A stretch of DNA of 18,775 nucleotides from Actinomycetes bacterium. GTDB lineage: Bacteria; Actinomycetota; Actinomycetes; Actinomycetales; Microbacteriaceae. A model generated the notes under the pieces. That model ran no database searches and had not been told where the DNA came from. It saw nothing but the letters and a program-made list of their open reading frames with translations. The position numbers and the translations under genes are program-made. The stretch spans positions 1 through 18,775 of the forward strand of contig JAEYVF010000188.1 in the NCBI GenBank assembly GCA_023432005.1, read 5' to 3'. Each line of letters opens with the position of its first letter. The stretch's first letter is position 1. Positions 1 through 6,456 of the stretch are shown here, piece by piece.

Positions 1-146
1 GGGTTCACGAGGATGACGCGCACCCCCTCGGAACGCAGCACGCGGCACGCCTGGGTGCCGGAGTAGTCGAACTCGGCGGCCTGTCCGATCACGATCGGGC
101 CGGAGCCGATCACGAGGACGCTCTGGATGTCGGGGCGCTTGGGCAT
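1..146 (-). CDS. carB: carbamoyl-phosphate synthase large subunit, N-terminal fragment
   Basis: This is the large, ATP-grasp subunit of carbamoyl-phosphate synthase. It uses ammonia passed from CarA, bicarbonate and two ATP to make carbamoyl phosphate for pyrimidine and arginine synthesis. Only the first 48 codons are in the window. They read MPKRPDIQSVLVIGSGPIVI, then GQAAEFDYSGTQACR, which is the hallmark N-terminus of CarB (the glycine-rich start of the first pre-ATP-grasp domain). The ATG at 146-144 shares one base with the carA stop (TGATG), so the two subunits are translationally coupled. The rest of this roughly 1,100-residue protein lies beyond position 1. Confidence 0.97.
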   Translation of the reverse strand, partial: MPKRPDIQSVLVIGSGPIVIGQAAEFDYSGTQACRVLRSEGVRVILVN

Positions 147-1288
147 CAGTTCTTCTTCGCGAGGTCGGCCGCGACCAGGTCACGGAAGCGGTCGAACAGG
201 TAGTTGGCGTCGTGGGGGCCGGCGGCCGCCTCGGGGTGGTACTGGACGGAGAACGCGGGGATGTCGAGGGCGCGGAGACCCTCGACGACGTTGTCGTTGA
301 GGCCGACGTGGCTGACCTCGAGGCGACCGTAGCCGTTGGGACTCTCGATGACGCCGTCGAGGGGGGCGTCGACGGCGAACCCGTGGTTGTGGGCCGTGAT
401 CTCGACGCGGCCCGTGGCCTTGTCGAGCACCGGCTGGTTGATGCCGCGGTGACCGTACGGGAGCTTGTAGGTGCCGAGCCCCAGGGCGCGCCCGAGGAGC
501 TGGTTGCCGAAGCAGATGCCGAAGAACGGCAGCCGCTGGTCCAGCACGCCGCGCAGGAGCTCCACGTGGTCGTCGGAGGCCGCGGGGTCGCCGGGACCGT
601 TCGAGTAGAAGACGGCCACCGGTTCGATCGCGAGCAGCTGCTCGAGGCTCACGTCCTGCGGCAGCACGTGCACGTCGAAGCCGCGGTCGGCGAGGTTGTC
701 GATCGTGGCCTGCTTGACCCCGAGGTCGAGCACCGCGAGCGCGCCGAGGCGCTCGCCGCGCGCGGGCGTGATGGTCGCCTCCGCGACCGACACCGCGGCC
801 GACAGGTTCTGACCGGCCATCTGGGCGCCCGAGCGCACGATCTCGAGCTGCTCGTCGGCCCCGAGGGCCGCATCCGCGCCGGAGAAGATGCCCGCGCGCA
901 TGGCGCCCGCGTCGCGCAGGCGGCGGGTGACGGCGCGCGTGTCGATACCGCTGATGCCGACGACGTCGTTGCGCGCGAGGTCGTCCTCCAGGCTGCCGTT
1001 CGCGCGGAAGTTCGACACCACGCGGGAGGGGTCGCGCACGACGTAGCCGGAGACCCAGATGCGCCGGGACTCGGGGTCCTCGTCGTTGACGCCCGTGTTG
1101 CCGATGTGCGGCGCCGTCATGACGACGATCTGCCCCGCGTAGCTCGGGTCGGTCAGCGTCTCCTGGTAGCCCGTCATCCCGGTGGCGAAGACCGCCTCGC
1201 CGAGGGTGCGTCCCCGGGCGCCGTAGGCGCGCCCCGTGAAGCGCGTGCCGTCCTCGAGGACGAGGACCGCGGGGTCGGTGTCGGTCAT
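146..1288 (-). CDS. carA: carbamoyl-phosphate synthase small (glutaminase) subunit
   Basis: CarA hydrolyses glutamine and channels ammonia to CarB for carbamoyl phosphate, the first step of pyrimidine synthesis (shared with arginine). The protein is 380 residues, normal for the family. Residues 1-130 form the CarA-specific N-terminal domain, with the GMTGYQETLTDPSY motif at about 37-50. The class I glutamine amidotransferase domain spans about 182-370. Its nucleophile is Cys259 in GICFGNQ and its His351/Glu353 are in QYHPEA. The family more often has GICLGHQ at the nucleophile; the Phe/Asn variant keeps the catalytic Cys. The ATG at 1288 overlaps the stop of the upstream membrane-protein gene as ATGA, and the carA stop overlaps the carB start. 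Expression is therefore expected to follow the pyr operon. Confidence 0.97.
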   Translation of the reverse strand: MTDTDPAVLVLEDGTRFTGRAYGARGRTLGEAVFATGMTGYQETLTDPSYAGQIVVMTAPHIGNTGVNDEDPESRRIWVSGYVVRDPSRVVSNFRANGSLEDDLARNDVVGISGIDTRAVTRRLRDAGAMRAGIFSGADAALGADEQLEIVRSGAQMAGQNLSAAVSVAEATITPARGERLGALAVLDLGVKQATIDNLADRGFDVHVLPQDVSLEQLLAIEPVAVFYSNGPGDPAASDDHVELLRGVLDQRLPFFGICFGNQLLGRALGLGTYKLPYGHRGINQPVLDKATGRVEITAHNHGFAVDAPLDGVIESPNGYGRLEVSHVGLNDNVVEGLRALDIPAFSVQYHPEAAAGPHDANYLFDRFRDLVAADLAKKN

Positions 1289-1836
1289 GCGGATGCCTCT
1301 CCGTCGGGGGTCTGAGTGGATGCGGGGGCGCTCTCGGCGCGCACGGCCGCGGCGGCCGAGGGCGACAGCTCGGTGAGCGCGTCGAGCAGCTCCTGGGAGC
1401 GGCCGGAGCGGAGGTAGGTGTCGACGGCGGTCCCGCCGAGCTCCCAGCGCACGAAGACGAGGCCCCCGTCCTCGACACCACGGTCGATCGTCCAGGTCGC
1501 GAGTCCGACGCCGCGGATGTCGGCGACCGGGACGAAGGCGGGCCGCGACCCGTCGAGGTCGAGCACGAGGCCGTTCCGGGCGATGCGCACCTCCCCCTTG
1601 GCGGGGAACGCGAGCCCCTGCACCACGACGCGCTCGAGCGGCTGCTCGGCGAGGGTCGTCGCGACGTAGAGCACCTCCTCGCGGCCGAGCTCCTCGCCGA
1701 TCTCCTCGGGCGGCACGGGCACGACGTCGAGCGCCGCCTGACGCCGGCGGCGGTTGCGCCAGCCGAGCGCCATGAGCGCGAACGCGATGACGACCAGCGC
1801 GAGCACGGCGAGGGCCGGGATCAGACGCTCATCCAT
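1285..1836 (-). CDS. single-pass membrane protein with PH-like cytoplasmic domain, of the type found between pyrC and carA in actinobacteria
   Basis: This 183-residue protein has no assigned function. One hydrophobic helix (about residues 5-25) is followed by the basic stop-transfer stretch RNRRRR, so the remaining 150 or so residues are probably cytoplasmic. That part is rich in short beta strands and resembles a bacterial PH-like fold (inference from pattern). A low-complexity tail with Ala/Ser follows. A longer frame opens upstream, but ATG 1836 is preferred: it overlaps the pyrC stop by eight bases (ATGGATGA), as expected for a coupled operon, and puts the helix at the N-terminus. Uncharacterised membrane genes occupy the same slot between pyrC and carA in Streptomyces and Mycobacterium (Rv1382). 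That conservation suggests a link to the pathway or its membrane association, but no reaction can be assigned. Confidence 0.85.
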   Translation of the reverse strand: MDERLIPALAVLALVVIAFALMALGWRNRRRRQAALDVVPVPPEEIGEELGREEVLYVATTLAEQPLERVVVQGLAFPAKGEVRIARNGLVLDLDGSRPAFVPVADIRGVGLATWTIDRGVEDGGLVFVRWELGGTAVDTYLRSGRSQELLDALTELSPSAAAAVRAESAPASTQTPDGEASA

Positions 1837-3163
1837 GGGAGACCTCCTCAACGGGGCGGAGCACGCCCTCGAGCACGGTGGGGACGCCCGCGTGGATCGT
1901 GACGACCACGCGGCCGGGGAGCTCACGACCGAAGTAGGGCGAGTTGACGCCCTTGCCACGGAGCGAGCCGGGGGTGAAGACGCTGCGCGCCGAGGGATCG
2001 ACGAGCGTCAGGTGGGCGGGGCTGCCGACCTCGAAGGGTGCCTCGTAGCCCGCGAGCCGACCGATCTGCGCCGGCACGCGCGAGAGCACGCGCGCGACGT
2101 CGGCCCATCCGAGCAGCCCGGTGTCGATCATCGCCGCCTGCACGACCGAGAGCGCGCTCTCGAGACCGACCATCCCGAACGACGCCTCCTGCCAGGCGCA
2201 TTCCTTCGTCTCGACCGGATGCGGGGCGTGATCGGTGGCGACGATGTCGATCGTGCCGTCGACGAGAGCCGCGCGCAGGGCGTGCACGTCCTCGTCGCGG
2301 CGCAGCGGGGGGTTCACCTTGAAGCGCGCGTCGTACCGGGGAAGATACGGATCGTCGGCCTGCGCCACGAGCTGCTCGGTCAACAGCAGGTGGTGAGGCG
2401 TCACCTCGGCCGTCACGCGGATGCCGCGAGCCTTGGCCCAGCGCACGACCTCCACGCTGCCCGCTGTCGAGAGGTGGCAGATGTGCAGTCGCGCGCCCAC
2501 CGCGTCGGCGAGGAGCACGTCACGCGCGATGATCGACTCCTCGGCGACGGCCGGCCAGCCCGCGAGCCCCAGTTCGGAGCTCAGCGCTCCCTCGTTCATC
2601 TGAGCGCCCTCCGTGAGGCGCGGGTCCTGCGCGTGCTGGGCGATGACCCCGTCGAACGTCGCGACGTACTCGAGGGCGCGGCGCATGAGCAGGGAGTCGG
2701 CGACGCACTTCCCGTCGTCGCTGAAGACGCGGACCGCCGCGCGCGAACGGGCCATCGCCCCGATCTCCGAGAGCCGATCCCCCGCGAGGCCGACCGTCAC
2801 GGCGCCGATCGGGCGCACCGTCGCGTAGCCGTGCTGCGCGCCGAGCGAGGCGACCTGCTCGACGACGCCCGCGGTGTCGGCGACGGGCGAGGTATTGGCC
2901 ATCGCGTGGACGGCCGTGAAGCCCCCGGCGGCCGCGGCCCGCGTGCCGGTGAGCACTGTCTCGCTCTGCTCGAAGCCGGGCTCGCGGAGGTGGGTGTGCA
3001 GGTCGACGAGGCCGGGGAGCGCCACGAGGCCCTCGGCGTCGACGATCGTCGCACCCGACCTCGTGAGCCCGTCACCGCGATCGGCGAGGACTCCCCCGTC
3101 GATCAGGAGGTCGGTGCGCGCGCCGTCGGGCAGCTGCGCGCCGCGGATGATGAGGGTCGTCAT
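1829..3163 (-). CDS. pyrC: dihydroorotase
   Basis: Dihydroorotase catalyses reversible cyclisation of N-carbamoyl-L-aspartate to dihydroorotate, the third step of UMP synthesis. The protein is 444 residues, which fits the type I (Bacillus/actinobacterial) class rather than the shorter E. coli type. Visible amidohydrolase residues are the metal ligands in DLHTHLREPG (His56, His58), VFSDDGK, the histidines in IAQHAQDP and LHICHLST, and the catalytic Asp in IVATDHAPH. The same frame stays open far upstream, but ATG 3163 overlaps the pyrB stop as ATGA and begins with the typical leading strand TLIIRGA. The 3' end overlaps the next membrane-protein gene by eight bases. Confidence 0.97.
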   Translation of the reverse strand: MTTLIIRGAQLPDGARTDLLIDGGVLADRGDGLTRSGATIVDAEGLVALPGLVDLHTHLREPGFEQSETVLTGTRAAAAGGFTAVHAMANTSPVADTAGVVEQVASLGAQHGYATVRPIGAVTVGLAGDRLSEIGAMARSRAAVRVFSDDGKCVADSLLMRRALEYVATFDGVIAQHAQDPRLTEGAQMNEGALSSELGLAGWPAVAEESIIARDVLLADAVGARLHICHLSTAGSVEVVRWAKARGIRVTAEVTPHHLLLTEQLVAQADDPYLPRYDARFKVNPPLRRDEDVHALRAALVDGTIDIVATDHAPHPVETKECAWQEASFGMVGLESALSVVQAAMIDTGLLGWADVARVLSRVPAQIGRLAGYEAPFEVGSPAHLTLVDPSARSVFTPGSLRGKGVNSPYFGRELPGRVVVTIHAGVPTVLEGVLRPVEEVSHG

Positions 3164-4119
3164 GCCGCGGCCTCCCGCGGATCCGAGCCTGAGAGCACGA
3201 GGTAGAGCACCGCCATCCGTATCGACACCCCGTTCGCGACCTGGTCGAGGATGACCGACCGGGGCGAGTCGGCGGCTCGCGCCGAGATCTCGAGCCCGCG
3301 GTTCATGGGTCCGGGGTGCATGACAATCGTATCCGCCGGGAGGCGGTCCAGCCGGTCGTCGCCGAGCCCCCACGCGTTGGAGTACTCGCGTTCGTGCGGG
3401 AAGAACGCCGCGTGCATGCGCTCCTGCTGCACGCGCAGCATCATGAGCGCGTCGGGGCCATCGGCGATCGCCTCGTCGAGGTCGGACCCCGTCGTGACCG
3501 GCCAGCTGTCGGCGCCCACCGGGAGGAGCGTCCGGGGGGCCACGAGGTGCACCCGGGCGCCGAGGCTCGCGAGCAGCCACACGTTCGAGCGCGCGACGCG
3601 GGAGTGCAGCACGTCGCCGACGATCGTGACACGGACCCCGTCGAGGTCGCGGCCGCGCGACCCGGGGCCGTGGAGCCTCTTGCGCAGCGTGAAGGCGTCG
3701 AGCAGTGCCTGGGTCGGATGCTGGTGAGTGCCGTCGCCCGCATTGATGACCGCCGCGTCGATCCAGTCCGATGTCGCGAGCACCTCGGCCGCGCCGGAGG
3801 CGGAGTGCCGCAGCACGACCGCATCGACACCCATCGCCGCGATCGTCTGCGTCGTGTCCTTGAGGCTCTCGCCCTTCGAGACGCTCGAGCCCTTCGCCGC
3901 GAACGTCACGACGTCGGCCGACAGGCGCTTCGCGGCAGTCTCGAAGCTCAACCGCGTCCGCGTCGAGTCCTCGAAGAAGACGTTCGCGACCGTGCGACCC
4001 CGCAGGGTCGGCAGCTTCGGCACGGCGCGCGTGGCGACCTCCGCCATGTCCTCGGCGACGTCGAGGATCGCGAGCGCCTCGTCGCGAGCGAGCGTCTCGG
4101 TGGTCAGGAGGTGCCTCAT
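3160..4119 (-). CDS. pyrB: aspartate carbamoyltransferase catalytic subunit
   Basis: PyrB joins carbamoyl phosphate to aspartate, giving N-carbamoyl-aspartate, the committed step of pyrimidine synthesis. The 319-residue protein has the carbamoyl-phosphate site FFEDSTRTR (residues 48-56), the mobile SSVSKGES loop with Lys82, the HQHPTQALLD helix, and the C-terminal HPGPMNRG motif. Many bacteria have FFEPSTRTR; a non-proline residue at that position is also seen in other actinobacterial enzymes. No pyrI regulatory subunit is present, consistent with control through PyrR instead. Start ATG 4119 overlaps the pyrR stop, and its own stop overlaps the pyrC start, both as ATGA. Confidence 0.97.
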   Translation of the reverse strand: MRHLLTTETLARDEALAILDVAEDMAEVATRAVPKLPTLRGRTVANVFFEDSTRTRLSFETAAKRLSADVVTFAAKGSSVSKGESLKDTTQTIAAMGVDAVVLRHSASGAAEVLATSDWIDAAVINAGDGTHQHPTQALLDAFTLRKRLHGPGSRGRDLDGVRVTIVGDVLHSRVARSNVWLLASLGARVHLVAPRTLLPVGADSWPVTTGSDLDEAIADGPDALMMLRVQQERMHAAFFPHEREYSNAWGLGDDRLDRLPADTIVMHPGPMNRGLEISARAADSPRSVILDQVANGVSIRMAVLYLVLSGSDPREAAA

Positions 4120-4664
4120 GCCGATGCCTCCTCAGCGCTCTCGATCGCGACGGCGTCCTCACCGTCGATCTCGCCGAGACGCACGTAGATGCGCTCCGCG
4201 ACGGCCGTGGGGAGGTTCTTGCCGACGAAGTCCGCGCGGATGGGCAGCTCACGGTGCCCCCGGTCCACGAGCACCGCGAGGCGCACCGCGCGCGGGCGCC
4301 CCAGGTCGCCGATCGCGTCGAGGGCGGCGCGGATGGTGCGGCCCGAGTACAGCACGTCGTCGACCAGCACGACGGTCTTGCCGTCGATGCCGCCGGCCGG
4401 CAGCCTCGTCGGGCTCGGCGTACGCGTCGGGTGGCGGTCCAGGTCATCGCGGTACATCGTCACGTCGAGGGAGCCCACGACGCCCGCGCCCGGCTCGAGG
4501 CGCTCGAGGTTCGCGGCGATGCGCTCGGCGAGGATGACCCCGCGCGTCGGGATGCCGAGGAGGACGAGGCCCTGGCCGCCGCGATTGGACTCGAGGATCT
4601 CGTGCGAGATGCGCGAGAGAGCGCGCGCGATGTCAGCCTGCTGCAGCACGACACGTGCCGGCAT
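4116..4664 (-). CDS. pyrR: PyrR bifunctional pyrimidine operon regulator / uracil phosphoribosyltransferase
   Basis: PyrR binds pyr mRNA in the presence of UMP/UTP and lowers expression of the operon; many homologues also convert uracil plus PRPP to UMP. The protein is 182 residues, the usual size. The PRPP-binding motif VVLVDDVLYSGRT is at about 98-110, and the family's GIPTRGVILAERIA segment is at about 38-51. It is the first gene of the pyr operon. A strong Shine-Dalgarno sequence, AAGGAGG, ends five bases before the ATG at 4664. A PyrR-type RNA hairpin lies immediately upstream (4675-4696), so the gene probably represses its own translation and, through overlapping ATGA junctions, that of the genes behind it. 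This mode has been described in mycobacteria; here it is inferred. Confidence 0.96.
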   Translation of the reverse strand: MPARVVLQQADIARALSRISHEILESNRGGQGLVLLGIPTRGVILAERIAANLERLEPGAGVVGSLDVTMYRDDLDRHPTRTPSPTRLPAGGIDGKTVVLVDDVLYSGRTIRAALDAIGDLGRPRAVRLAVLVDRGHRELPIRADFVGKNLPTAVAERIYVRLGEIDGEDAVAIESAEEASA

Positions 4665-4674
4665 CCTGACCTCC

Positions 4675-4696
4675 TTCCCCGCCTCACGGGACGGAA
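4675..4696 (-). promoter_or_regulatory. candidate PyrR-binding RNA hairpin next to the pyrR ribosome binding site
   Basis: The minus-strand RNA reads CGUCCCGUGAGGCG (4693-4680). The established PyrR-binding consensus is ARUCCNGNGAGGYU. The core UCCNGNGAGGY is matched exactly. The only differences are the outermost pair, where A...U is replaced by C...G, a change that keeps the base pair. The hairpin is CC/GG closing a CGUGA loop, an unpaired U, then GC and CG pairs, with UUC/GAA below and extra G residues bulged. The AAGGAGG ribosome binding site (4676-4670) touches the 3' side of the stem. PyrR bound here should therefore hide it. Confidence 0.8.
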
Positions 4697-4712
4697 CTTA
4701 AAGGTGGTCGAC

Positions 4713-4731
4713 GACGTCCCGTCGGGACGTC
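4713..4731. repeat. 19-base palindrome in the pyr leader
   Basis: The sequence is GACGTCCCG, a single central T, then CGGGACGTC. The two 9-base arms are perfectly complementary. It lies about 50 bases upstream of the pyrR start and 17 bases upstream of the PyrR hairpin. It could be a protein operator in DNA, or in RNA an eight-pair hairpin with a three-base loop. No run of U follows in the pyr direction, so it is not a standard intrinsic terminator. Its 13-base core, GTCCCG-T-CGGGAC, recurs exactly in front of alaS (18001-18013). Confidence 0.7.
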
Positions 4732-4890
4732 CTCGACAAGGGTACCGGATGCACGGCGGAGTCCCGGGAGGGTCCCGTGCGGCGTCCCGTGCCGTTGCCC
4801 GTCGATTGAGGGCGCGGGCCCCTGGGGACCCGGGTCGCGGGACCGCGAGTGTGGGATCACCAACCACCTCCACACCCCACGGAAGACACC

Positions 4891-5454
4891 ATGACCACCA
4901 CCTCCACCCCCACCCTCTCCACCCCGACCGTCCCCCCGGCGCTGCAGCCCCCGGCCGAGCGCCCCGCCCACGCCGCCGTCCCGGCGCGACCGGCGACCGG
5001 CTTCGCCGCCGTCATCGCCTGGGTGGCCCGCACCGAGGAGCGCGTCCTCGACGTGCTCGCCCGCTACGGGATCCTCGCGCTGCGCCTCTCGCTCGCCTTC
5101 GTGTACGTCGCGTTCGGCGCGCTCAAGATCGTGGGCCTCAGCCCCGTGAGCGACCTCGTGGCCTCGATGGTGCCGTTCCTGCCCGCGGAGCAGGCCGTCA
5201 TCGCGATGGGCGTCTTCGAGGTCGTCGTCGGCGCGCTGCTCGCCGTCGGCGTGCTCGTCCCCTGGGTCGCGGCCGCTCAGGTCGTGCACCTGCTCGGCAC
5301 CTTCCTCGTGTTCCTCGTCTACCCCGCCCTGACCTACAGCGACGGCAACCCGCTCGCCCTCACGGTCGTCGGCGAGTTCATCGCGAAGAACGTCGTGCTC
5401 ATCGCCGGGCTGTTCGTCGTCGCGGCCTTCAGCCGCCGCCGCACCCGCAGCTGA
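4891..5454 (+). CDS. DoxX/DUF417-like four-helix integral membrane protein
   Basis: This 187-residue protein is the only plus-strand gene in the window. Residues 1-38 are a Thr/Pro/Ala-rich, probably cytoplasmic tail. Four hydrophobic helices follow at about 58-80, 101-122, 126-147 and 160-180. The layout, the first-helix pattern LRLSLAFVYVAFGALKIVG and the late GEFIAKNVVLIAGL segment resemble DoxX-type and DUF417 (RclC/YkgB-like) membrane proteins. Some members are linked to redox or reactive-chlorine stress, but no catalytic motif allows a specific assignment. ATG 4891 is chosen because GGAAGA lies just upstream. A GTG at 4849 in the same frame has no such signal. The gene is monocistronic and ends 15 bases before a strong terminator. 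Confidence 0.8.
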   Translation: MTTTSTPTLSTPTVPPALQPPAERPAHAAVPARPATGFAAVIAWVARTEERVLDVLARYGILALRLSLAFVYVAFGALKIVGLSPVSDLVASMVPFLPAEQAVIAMGVFEVVVGALLAVGVLVPWVAAAQVVHLLGTFLVFLVYPALTYSDGNPLALTVVGEFIAKNVVLIAGLFVVAAFSRRRTRS

Positions 5455-5469
5455 CCTCCGCCACAGCGC

Positions 5470-5505
5470 GAAGGCCGGGGCGCCCGTCGAGGCGTCCCGG
5501 CCTTC
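5470..5505 (+). terminator. strong hairpin terminator between convergent genes
   Basis: The arms GAAGGCCGGGGCGCC (5470-5484) and GGCGTCCCGGCCTTC (5491-5505) form a 15-pair stem with a six-base loop. In plus-strand RNA all pairs hold, one as G-U. In minus-strand RNA that position becomes an A-C mismatch. The tail on the plus side is CACCTGTCT, only moderately T-rich, as is common in high-GC actinobacteria. It probably ends the DoxX-like transcript and may also act on the ABC transporter transcript, whose last stop codon is 17 bases away. Confidence 0.85.
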
Positions 5506-5521
5506 ACCTGTCTGCGGGCGC

Positions 5522-6430
5522 TCAGCCCCAGCGCTTGAGGAGCCAGCGCTCGAGCACGCCGATGAGGGCATCCGTCGTCTTGCCGAGCACCGCGAGCACG
5601 ATGATCGCGAGGAAGATGCGATCGACGCGGCCGTTGTTGCCGGAGTCCATGAGCAGGAAGCCGAGGCCCATCGAGCTCGCGAGCAGCTCAGCGGCGACGA
5701 GGAAGAGCCACGACTGCGCGAGCGCGAGCCGGAGGCCGCTCACGAGCGCGGGGATGACAGCGGGCAGCTGCACCGTCGTGAGGAGGGACAGGCGACCCAG
5801 CCCGTAGGCACGACCGAGTTCCACGAGATGCGGATCGACATGCCGGAGCGCGATCGAGAGCGTCGTGAGCACCGGGAACGCCGCGCCGATCGTGATGAGG
5901 ATGACCTTCGAGGGCTCGAAGATGCCGACGTAGAGCACGAGCAGCGGCACCCACGCGAGCGACGGGACGGCGCGGAGGGCGCCGATCGTCGGCGAGAGCA
6001 GGATGCTCGCGTTGCGCGAGAGGCCGATGAGCGAGCCGATGACGATGCCGATGAGCGAGCCGAACGCGAAGCCCTGCAGCACGCGCTGCGTCGAGATCGC
6101 GACGTCGCGCCACAGCTGGCCCGAGGACGCGAGCTCTCCCGCCGCGTTCACGACGTCGGCGGGAGACGGCAGCCGGTACGACGGGATGTCGCCGAACTCG
6201 GTGACCGCCCACCACAGCACGAGGACGGCGAGCGGGATGACCGTGCCCCCGACGGCCGGCCACCAGCGACGCTCGCCTCTGGGACGGCGCCGGTCGACGA
6301 CGCTTGTCGCGACCACCGCGTAGCCCTCGCCGACCGTGTCGGCGTAGCTCTGGACGCTCGAACGCTGCACCGCCGCGGAGACGGCCCCCTCGGTGAGGGC
6401 CGCCTCCGTCGCCGTCTTGATCCCGCTCAT
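5522..6430 (-). CDS. ABC transporter permease, sulfonate/nitrate/taurine type
   Basis: This is the membrane-spanning subunit of an importer of the SsuC/TauC/NrtB class. The protein is 302 residues. A charged N-terminal tail of about 55 residues is longer than usual. About six hydrophobic helices follow, the first near 61-79. The cytoplasmic EAA-type loop that docks on the ATPase is visible at about 202-227 (VELGRAYGLGRLSLL, then PAVIP). It is the last gene of a three-gene minus-strand cluster, 26 bases after the binding-protein gene. The start ATG 6430 follows a weak purine-rich region. The family fits aliphatic sulfonates, but nitrate, taurine, cyanate or pyrimidine-precursor ligands cannot be excluded. 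Confidence 0.9.
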   Translation of the reverse strand: MSGIKTATEAALTEGAVSAAVQRSSVQSYADTVGEGYAVVATSVVDRRRPRGERRWWPAVGGTVIPLAVLVLWWAVTEFGDIPSYRLPSPADVVNAAGELASSGQLWRDVAISTQRVLQGFAFGSLIGIVIGSLIGLSRNASILLSPTIGALRAVPSLAWVPLLVLYVGIFEPSKVILITIGAAFPVLTTLSIALRHVDPHLVELGRAYGLGRLSLLTTVQLPAVIPALVSGLRLALAQSWLFLVAAELLASSMGLGFLLMDSGNNGRVDRIFLAIIVLAVLGKTTDALIGVLERWLLKRWG

Positions 6431-6456
6431 CGCGTGAGGTCCGTTCTCCCGACGCC

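Larger units (their letters stand above)
4665..4890. other. divergent intergenic region between pyrR and the DoxX-like gene
   Basis: These 226 bases must hold the promoters of the pyr operon (minus) and the DoxX-like gene (plus). I cannot point to convincing -35/-10 pairs for either. Apart from the PyrR hairpin and the 19-base palindrome, the hexamer GTCCCG or its complement occurs seven times (starting at 4687, 4716, 4723, 4761, 4772, 4784 and 4838). This includes a 9-base direct repeat, GTCCCGTGC, at 4772 and 4784. A 10-base palindrome, GACCCGGGTC, is at 4827-4836. No small open frame with a credible ribosome binding site was seen. Confidence 0.6.

Noticed and set aside
1837..1959. 41-residue N-terminal extension of the pyrC-carA membrane protein
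   Set aside because: It lies inside the pyrC 3' coding region and has Ser/Arg shadow composition; ATG 1836 places the membrane helix at the N-terminus.
1754..3205. 483-codon plus-strand frame opposite pyrC, and similar long frames opposite carA, pyrB, aroB, aroC and mltG
   Set aside because: All are antisense shadows of confident genes, a usual effect of G/C third positions; none has family motifs.
3164..4447. Upstream extension of the pyrC frame to 872 residues
   Set aside because: The extension overlaps pyrB and pyrR in another frame and is low-complexity; ATG 3163 gives the normal dihydroorotase length and an ATGA overlap.
4739..4766. Candidate pyr promoter with TACCCT as -10 and CGGGAC as -35 on the minus strand
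   Set aside because: The -35 does not resemble TTGACA and the -10 match is minimal; I could not support it as a feature.
4687..4843. CRISPR-like array from the repeated GTCCCG hexamers
   Set aside because: The units are six to nine bases with irregular orientation and no spacers, and no cas genes are present.
4849..4890. Alternative GTG start of the DoxX-like gene
   Set aside because: There is no ribosome binding site before it, whereas GGAAGA precedes ATG 4891.
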